DNA of 64,000 nt, from positions 868,001-932,000 of the forward strand of contig NZ_CP186274.1 in assembly GCF_049331405.1 (NCBI RefSeq), read 5' to 3'. This stretch comes from PoT sp049331405 (GTDB lineage Bacteria > Planctomycetota > Planctomycetia > Isosphaerales > Isosphaeraceae). The stretch's first letter is position 1; every line of letters starts with the position of its first letter. The notes beneath the pieces were generated by a model. That model was given only the letters and a program-made list of their open reading frames with translations, had not been told where the DNA came from and searched no databases. Positions 58,757 to 64,000 of this stretch are shown piece after piece. Made by a program: the position numbers and the translations under genes.

Positions 58757-60295
58757 ATGATGCTTCGTTGGGGTTCCGCTCTGCTCGTCCTGGCCATGGC
58801 CCCCGGCATGCTCCGGGCCGAGGAACCGGCCGCCGCCGCGGTCGTCTCCGACGCGGAGAAGGCCGCGCTGGATCGGATCTCGGCCGACTCCCTGCGCGGG
58901 CACCTGTCGTTCCTGGCGTCGGACCTGCTCGAAGGGCGAGGGACCCCATCGCGAGGCCTCGACCTCGCGGCCGAATACATCGCCGCCCAGTTCCGCCGGG
59001 CCGGCCTCGAGCCGATCGGCGACGACGGCTACTTCCAGACCGCCGACTGGAAATACCTGGCCTCCGACCCCTCCAGCTTCGCCTGTGAGGTGAAGGTTGG
59101 CGCCGAGTCGATCCGGATCTTGGGGGATAAGGCCTCCGGCTTCGTCTCCAAGGCCCTCGACCTCCCCGCCTCGCCAACCTTCAAGGTTGTCGCCTCCGAC
59201 GCCGACTCGCTCGCCAAGTTGACGCCAGAGCTGGTCCAGGGCAAGGTGGTCCTCGCCGAGGTCCCCCACCCGTACAAGGTCAGCTCGGACAAGATGAGGG
59301 ATGCCAATCGGGATCGGCTCGCCTTCCTCAAGAAGATGGACGAACTGAAACCCTCGCTCATCATGGACGTGGAACGCGACCCCGAAGGCGTCCTAGGCCT
59401 CCGCCGCGACCTCGCCGGCCGCCCCGCTAGGCCCCCGGGAGGTCCCGAGATGATCCGGGTCCACTCGGCCGAGCTCGCGAAGGCCTTCGACGCCTTGCCC
59501 GCCGGGCCCACCGTGGCCACCGTCTCGCTCCGCGTCGACGCCCCGACGGAGAAGACGGCCAAGGTCCGCAACGTCCTGGGCCTCCTGCGCGGATCCGACC
59601 CGACGCTCAAGGAAACGTATGTAATCCTCTCCGCGCACTACGACCACCTCGGGATCGGGCCCCAGAACACCGCGGGGGACCGGATCTTCAACGGCGCGAA
59701 CGACGACGGCAGCGGCACCGTCTCGGTCGTCGAGATCGCCTCGGCCCTCGCCACGCTCTCGCCCAGGCCCAGGCGCAGCCTGATCTTCGCCACCTTCTAC
59801 GGCGAGGAGCACGGCCTGGTCGGCTCGAAGTATTACACCGATCACCCCGTCGTCCCGATCGACAAGACCGTGGGCGCTGTCAACCTCGAGCAGGTCGGCC
59901 GGACCGACGACAGCGAAGGTCCGCGCGTCTCCGCCGCGACCGTCACCGGCTACAGCTTCTCCGACGTCGGCCCGATCCTGCACAAGGCCGGGGCCGCGGT
60001 GGGTGTGAACGTCTACGAGCATCCGACGCTGAGCGACCCCTACTTCCTCGCCAGCGACAACGCCTCGCTCGCCCGCGCGGGGGTCCCCGCCCACACGATC
60101 AGCGTCGCCTACGCCTTCCCCGACTACCACGGCGCGGATGACGAATGGGAGAAGGTCGACTACGTCAACATGGCGAAGGTCGATCGCATGGCCGCCCTCG
60201 GCCTCCTCAAGATCGCCAACGGCGACGCCCCCGCCTGGAACAAGGACAACCCCAAGGCCGCCAAGTATCGCGAGAAGGCCCCGGCCTCGCGCTGA
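58757..60295 (+). CDS. Secreted M28-family zinc peptidase
   Basis: A 512-residue exported aminopeptidase-like enzyme with a signal peptide (GSALLVLAMAPGMLRA). The zinc ligands of the M28 fold are in ILSAHYDHLGIG, NGANDDGSGT, FYGEEHGLVGS (Glu pair) and DYHGADDEWEKVD (final His). An inserted PA-like domain lies between residues about 100 and 270 (GKVVLAEVPHPYKV). It should cleave N-terminal residues from peptides in the periplasm. Two adjacent ATG codons make the exact start uncertain by one residue. Confidence 0.92.
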   Translation: MMLRWGSALLVLAMAPGMLRAEEPAAAAVVSDAEKAALDRISADSLRGHLSFLASDLLEGRGTPSRGLDLAAEYIAAQFRRAGLEPIGDDGYFQTADWKYLASDPSSFACEVKVGAESIRILGDKASGFVSKALDLPASPTFKVVASDADSLAKLTPELVQGKVVLAEVPHPYKVSSDKMRDANRDRLAFLKKMDELKPSLIMDVERDPEGVLGLRRDLAGRPARPPGGPEMIRVHSAELAKAFDALPAGPTVATVSLRVDAPTEKTAKVRNVLGLLRGSDPTLKETYVILSAHYDHLGIGPQNTAGDRIFNGANDDGSGTVSVVEIASALATLSPRPRRSLIFATFYGEEHGLVGSKYYTDHPVVPIDKTVGAVNLEQVGRTDDSEGPRVSAATVTGYSFSDVGPILHKAGAAVGVNVYEHPTLSDPYFLASDNASLARAGVPAHTISVAYAFPDYHGADDEWEKVDYVNMAKVDRMAALGLLKIANGDAPAWNKDNPKAAKYREKAPASR

Positions 60296-60986
60296 GGCGG
60301 GATGGCAGGCTTTCGAGCCCGTCGGGCGACCTCGGTGAGATGTCATGAGGTCGCTCCAATATCACCCCGGCGAGCCATGATCGGCCGCGGGGGAGATCCT
60401 CTTTGATAGATGCGGTTGCGACGTTGGTATCAATCACTATCATGTTCTGCAATGAACCGCTTTCGGGCGGGCCGACGAAGGCGTGAATCGGCGACGCTCT
60501 GAGTGAACGGGCCAGACGAGCCGTCGACCCGACGAAGCCGGTTCGCTCACCGTATCCGTGGACAATTCCCATCAACTTCAACTCGTGAGGGCAGCCATGA
60601 GAGACATCGCCGCGCCACTGCCCCACGCGTCCCGCGACGGATCGATCGGCGGCTTGACGTCCATGATGCGGCGCGAGGCGACGATCTCGAGCCCCATCGG
60701 CGCATCGCACGCCTTCCTCTTCTCCACCGTCATCCGGTCGCGCCAGCGGTTCGTCTTCGAGCCGGACAGGAACGGCTCGACGCCCGATGAACCTCCTCCT
60801 ATCGTCGATTCGTCGCCCATCCTCGGCTGACTCCGGGGGCGTCGAAGCCCCGGAACGTCCATGTCGACCTCACCCTTGACCCGAAGTCGCCGCGCCCCGA
60901 CCCGGCGCACTTCGGATCGATCCTCTTCCTCATGATCCCGCGATCCCTCGGTTCTCCCTCGCGGCCCGTTCGGCCGTGCCTGGTGG
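60296..60986. other. 691-base region with no confident gene
   Basis: Short overlapping frames on both strands lack recognised domains. On the minus strand a frame from 60443 begins MIVIDTNVATASIKED, like the first strand of a PIN domain, but then loses all resemblance. On the plus strand 60854 onward reads NVHVDLTLDPKSP for a short stretch. Both may be decayed remnants. No RNA gene seen. Confidence 0.4.
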
Positions 60987-61856
60987 ATGGAAAGGTATGT
61001 TGATCGGATGAAATTCCCCCGACGCGAGTTCACTAACGCACTCTTCATCATCTGCGGCGTGCTCTCGGCCGCGATGGGCCTGCACGGCTTCCTGCTCTCG
61101 AGCCGCTTCATCGACGGCGGCGCGACGGGCGTCTCGATGCTCCTGGCGAAGATCTTCGGGATCCCGCTCCCCGTGCTGATCCTCGTGATCAACCTCCCGT
61201 TCATCGCGATCGGCTACCGCCATATCGGCCGGGCGTTCGCGATCCGGAGTTCCCTGGCGATCATCGGGCTCTCGATCGCCCTGGCCACGCTCCACTTCCC
61301 GGACGTCACGCCGGATAAGCTGCTGACTTCCGTCTTCGGCGGCTTCTTCATCGGCGCGGGCATGGGCCTGGCGATCCGGGGCGGGGCCGTGCTGGACGGC
61401 ACCGACATCGCGGCGCTGCTCATCAGCAAGCGGAGCCACCTCTTTCGCGTCGGCGACGTGATCCTCGGCCTGAACATCGTGATCTTCCTCACCGCAGCCT
61501 TCTCGCTGGGCGTCGAGTCGTCGCTGTACTCAATCCTGACCTACGTGGCCGCCTCGAAGACGCTCGACTTCCTGCTGCACGGGCTCGAGCAGTTCAACGC
61601 GATCACGATCATCTCCGAGAAGAGCAACGCGATCCGCCAGGCGATCACCGAGACCCTAGGCCGAGGCGTGACCATCTACAAGGGCAAGGGGGGCAAGACC
61701 GGGGCCGACCAGGAGATCCTCTTCTGCGTCGTGACCCGGCTCGAGATCGGCAAGGTCATGGACATCGCCCAGGGCATCGACCCCGTAGCCTTCATCATCA
61801 TCTACCCCCTCGCCGACGCGAAGGGGGGCGTCCTCAAGCGGACCGCCCACCACTGA
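60987..61856 (+). CDS. YitT-family membrane protein with DUF2179 domain
   Basis: A 289-residue protein with five or six membrane helices (FIICGVLSAAMGLHGFLL, LPVLILVINLPFIAIGY, LTSVFGGFFIGAGMGLAIRGG) and the family motif SRFIDGGATGVSMLL. The C-terminal cytoplasmic DUF2179 domain begins at ITIISEKSNAIRQAI. YitT proteins are widespread, with unknown transport or regulatory function. ATG 60987 is used; ATG 61008 (MKFPRREF) is nearly as likely. Confidence 0.88.
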   Translation: MERYVDRMKFPRREFTNALFIICGVLSAAMGLHGFLLSSRFIDGGATGVSMLLAKIFGIPLPVLILVINLPFIAIGYRHIGRAFAIRSSLAIIGLSIALATLHFPDVTPDKLLTSVFGGFFIGAGMGLAIRGGAVLDGTDIAALLISKRSHLFRVGDVILGLNIVIFLTAAFSLGVESSLYSILTYVAASKTLDFLLHGLEQFNAITIISEKSNAIRQAITETLGRGVTIYKGKGGKTGADQEILFCVVTRLEIGKVMDIAQGIDPVAFIIIYPLADAKGGVLKRTAHH

Positions 61857-61925
61857 CGCATTACGAGGGGCGGGCGAAGGCCTCGGTCGCCCCTCGGTAT
61901 CACTTCCGCGTCAATGATTCCCGGC

Positions 61926-63041
61926 TCAACGTCCCGGGACCTTCGACCAGACCATCGGGCGGGTGAACGCCCTGCGGTAATCCTCGGACGCGACGACCGC
62001 GTTGGTCCGCGTCACCTGGATCGCCCGGCCATTCGGGTCGACCTTGAGCGTCGGCACCCGATGCCCCTCGCCCGATGACTTCCAGCCCGCGAACGAGACG
62101 CGCCTGACGGCCTCGACGTAATCCGGCCTCGCGACCGAGACGGCGGGCATGCCGTCGCCATCGCCATCTGCGCCGTTGCCGACGTCGAGGCGGAGCCCCA
62201 GCAAGTGCTCGCGCGACTCGTTCTCGGGCAGGTTCCCTCGGATCCAGTCCCGGCTCATGCGAGGGTAGAGAACCGGGTCGATCGGGAACTGGACCAGGCG
62301 TAGCTTCCGGATCGCGATGTAAGCGGCCCAGGGGTCGCACCAGCCGTTGTAGTCGTCCATGCTCTCGTACCGCCCGCCGGTCCAGGCCACGACCACGCTC
62401 TCGGCGATGGTCGGGTCGAGCAGGTACGCATCGGCGACGACCGTGAGCGGCCCTCCCATGACGAGCACCAGGGGCTTGTCGGCGGAGGCCTTCTTCGCCT
62501 CGGCCACGACCGCCCGGCTCCCGGCCGAGTCGAGCGGGCGCGTATCCTCGATCTTCCCCGACTTCGGCTCGGCGAGATATCCGAGCGGCCCCGCCACGGG
62601 CTCGGGCACGTTGCGAATGCCGTCGTGCCGGGCGAGCTGCACGATCCTCGTCCGCTCCGCGACGCATTTCTCGATGAAGTCGTCGCGGGGCAGGGTGTTG
62701 TTGAAGGGCGCAACCGACGAGGATGTGCTGATACCCTTGTATTCGATCTCGCCCGCGCCGGCCAAAACCATCAGATACCAGTCGGCATAGTCGTTCGCGA
62801 AATCATTGTCATACATGACGGGGTTCGTCCTGTCATACGGCAGGATGTGCGGCGAGCCCTTCGGCCTCACCACCGTCTCATCCGTCTCCGGCTGCATGGC
62901 CGAGACCTCGGCCCGCGAAGCCGCGGAAAGGCATGGTGTTAGGGTCACGACGCCGAGCAGAGACAGGTTCAATACCGGCTTGATTGCTGGAATGAAAGTA
63001 GGTCCCGGAAGAGAAAAAATCCGTGGATGTGCGTGTTTCAT
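61926..63041 (-). CDS. Secreted nucleoside-hydrolase-like protein
   Basis: A 371-residue protein with a hydrophobic export signal (NLSLLGVVTLTPCLSAASRA). VMYDNDFANDYADWYLM resembles the N-terminal DxDxxxDD calcium-binding motif of inosine/uridine nucleoside hydrolases, with Asn-Asp variants. PLVLVMGGPLTVVADAYLLDP, and VVAWTGGRY, correspond to later family strands. A catalytic nucleoside hydrolase or a related sugar-cleaving enzyme is likely, but the altered acidic motif leaves activity open. Confidence 0.7.
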   Translation of the reverse strand: MKHAHPRIFSLPGPTFIPAIKPVLNLSLLGVVTLTPCLSAASRAEVSAMQPETDETVVRPKGSPHILPYDRTNPVMYDNDFANDYADWYLMVLAGAGEIEYKGISTSSSVAPFNNTLPRDDFIEKCVAERTRIVQLARHDGIRNVPEPVAGPLGYLAEPKSGKIEDTRPLDSAGSRAVVAEAKKASADKPLVLVMGGPLTVVADAYLLDPTIAESVVVAWTGGRYESMDDYNGWCDPWAAYIAIRKLRLVQFPIDPVLYPRMSRDWIRGNLPENESREHLLGLRLDVGNGADGDGDGMPAVSVARPDYVEAVRRVSFAGWKSSGEGHRVPTLKVDPNGRAIQVTRTNAVVASEDYRRAFTRPMVWSKVPGR

Positions 63042-64000
63042 GATGTGTTCTTGCCACTCTGGAGTGGAACCGCCTCGAATTCGAGGCCATCCGGATCGAG
63101 GCCACCTCGCGATGACCGTCGAGGGCAATCGCATCGCATCACCCTCGCAAATCCGCCCCAACCATCAACCCTTGCAGACGCCTCGACTCTCCACGTTCTA
63201 CGTCTCTCGTGACCTCTTGCTCTACGATTCGTCGCCAAAGATTTCAAGATCGACCTGAGTCCGGCAAGTTTCCCGCGGAACTTGAGCTTTTATCGGGCAG
63301 TCAGACGCATATTCGAGGGAAGCGGAGAGCCCGCTCTTCATCGCTGGCGAGACAACCTACGAGGTCTCCCAAAACGAGCCGCACTCCGTAACGTTTCATT
63401 CTTGAATACTTGCAACTCAATCGATGCGCAGCTCGGGTTACGAGCGTGATGAGAGGTGCTCGATAGCCTCCTCCCGTGGCTTAAAGGTTGCGACCTCATC
63501 ACCGAGCCAGCAAACGTTCGGTGATGAGGTCGCAACCCGTCCTGGACCAAACGGACGCGATCATCACACATTTGGGCCTGATGATATTCTGGGCACGCAG
63601 CGGAATTGGCGCCAAACGCTCTTTGTGAATCGAGGTGCTCGATTGGATGGGGCTTTGCTCTGTTTGGCGGCCAATTGCCTGGCAGTCTTTGAGTGCAGTT
63701 TGCCAACGCGCAGACGAAGGTGTTTGGGAATCGACATCCGCGTGACGTGGAAGGTGGGGGAAGGGCTCAGCGGGAGAAAGCATGAGGAGATAGCCACGGC
63801 CGTTTCGAAAACTCGGCGGCGAAACGGTTGAGTCGGGCTCCCTCAAGCGAAGTTGAATTGTTACGATCTGAAATCGTCGGCATGGGCTTACCTCAAGGTT
63901 GGGTAAGGTGCCGACGGGTTGCCGGACCGATGGTGGTGCGGCAGTCGCGGAGCGATGTTCGCTCGACTGGCGACTTCCGAAGGATTCGAGGGTTGAGGAT
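63042..64000. other. Terminal stretch without recognised gene
   Basis: The last 959 bases hold only short frames. The longest plausible one, 63424-63831 on the plus strand (135 codons, TFGPDDILGTQRNWRQ and WKVGEGLSGRKHEEI), matches nothing I know, and its first part contains the inverted repeat at 63486-63537. The DNA is less GC-rich than the genes to the left. It may be a decayed element or the beginning of a region outside the window. Confidence 0.4.
63486..63537. repeat. Perfect 20-bp inverted repeat
   Basis: GGTTGCGACCTCATCACCGA (63486-63505) and its exact complement (63518-63537) are separated by 12 bases. Neither arm is followed by a T tract, so a simple terminator is unlikely. It could be a protein-binding site, a recombination end or a small transposable-element scar. 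Confidence 0.7.

Noticed and set aside
60300..60443. Possible PIN-domain toxin start (MIVIDTNV) on the minus strand
   Set aside because: Only the first strand resembles a PIN domain; no later acidic residues or length match, and no antitoxin neighbour. At most a remnant.
60854..60986. Plus-strand frame reading NVHVDLTLDPKSP
   Set aside because: It looks protein-like for about 25 codons but has no start with a ribosome-binding site and ends soon after; cannot be tied to a family.
1..64000. CRISPR array, tRNA, rRNA, prophage or intact IS
   Set aside because: No regularly spaced repeats, no cloverleaf with a TPsiC-type GGTTCGA arm, no rRNA-like blocks and no transposase or phage structural gene were found on reading both strands; a covariance-model scan would be decisive.

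Overview
The window is GC-rich chromosomal DNA whose gene content points to a planctomycete, most likely of the Isosphaeraceae type. This is inferred from a combination of families: a DUF1501 secreted protein, a TIGR03067-type small secreted protein, a DUF1559-like fragment, ThuA and sialate-esterase-like exported enzymes, a large c-type cytochrome protein with two CxxCH motifs, an ECF sigma factor next to a Ser/Thr kinase, zinc-ribbon membrane proteins carrying an NPYAAPL motif, squalene-hopene cyclase and BlaI/M56 pairs. I saw no tRNA, rRNA, CRISPR array, prophage or intact insertion sequence.

Layout. 1-4.4 kb: a polysaccharide/glycan operon (nucleotide-sugar dehydrogenase cut by the window edge, epimerase, methyltransferase, two GT2 glycosyltransferases) closed by a strong hairpin. 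4.5-9.6 kb: minus-strand small proteins, an eight-helix membrane protein, and a ThuA / sialate O-acetylesterase pair. 9.8-15.6 kb: a sulfatase-fold hydrolase with Thr at the nucleophile position, a proline-rich lipoprotein, a lone cyclic-nucleotide-binding domain, and a PIG-L deacetylase-nagB amino-sugar pair. 15.7-18.8 kb: an ECF sigma factor and a kinase that carries its own zinc anti-sigma-like N-terminus and an extracytoplasmic DUF2807 C-terminus. 19-24.2 kb: methyltransferase, RlaP-like nucleotidyltransferase, two hypotheticals and an orphan DUF1501 protein. 24.4-26.4 kb: leuA with an elaborate leader. 26.4-38.5 kb: housekeeping and accessory enzymes (epimerase, amidase, pyrophosphatase, pentapeptide-channel protein, RNase Z-like protein, archaemetzincin, QueG-like protein, TetR-fabF, TrmH-like methyltransferase). 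38.5-40.8 kb: two tandem paralogous membrane proteins, one frameshifted. 41-51.4 kb: PEP-mutase-family enzyme, squalene-hopene cyclase, blaI plus an M56-adaptor fusion, small secreted protein, MscS channel and a zinc-ribbon/DUF1349-like protein. 51.4-52.8 kb: a gene-poor stretch with an AT-rich patch and a DUF1559-like remnant. 52.8-63 kb: desaturase, membrane sulfatase-fold protein, cytochrome protein, M28 peptidase, YitT protein and a nucleoside-hydrolase-like secreted protein. The last kilobase has no recognised gene but holds a perfect 20-bp inverted repeat.

The most striking regulatory element is upstream of leuA. A sigma70-like promoter is followed by a 24-residue leader ORF with seven leucine codons, a segment that can pair over about 18 base pairs with the 5' arm of a downstream intrinsic terminator, and the terminator itself. 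This is the full logic of ribosome-mediated leucine attenuation. Second in interest is the blaI promoter, whose -35/-10 spacer is occupied by a near-perfect palindrome with a second copy 25 bp away. It probably drives a two-gene unit in which the M56 sensor peptidase is fused to an RND/HlyD-type periplasmic adaptor.
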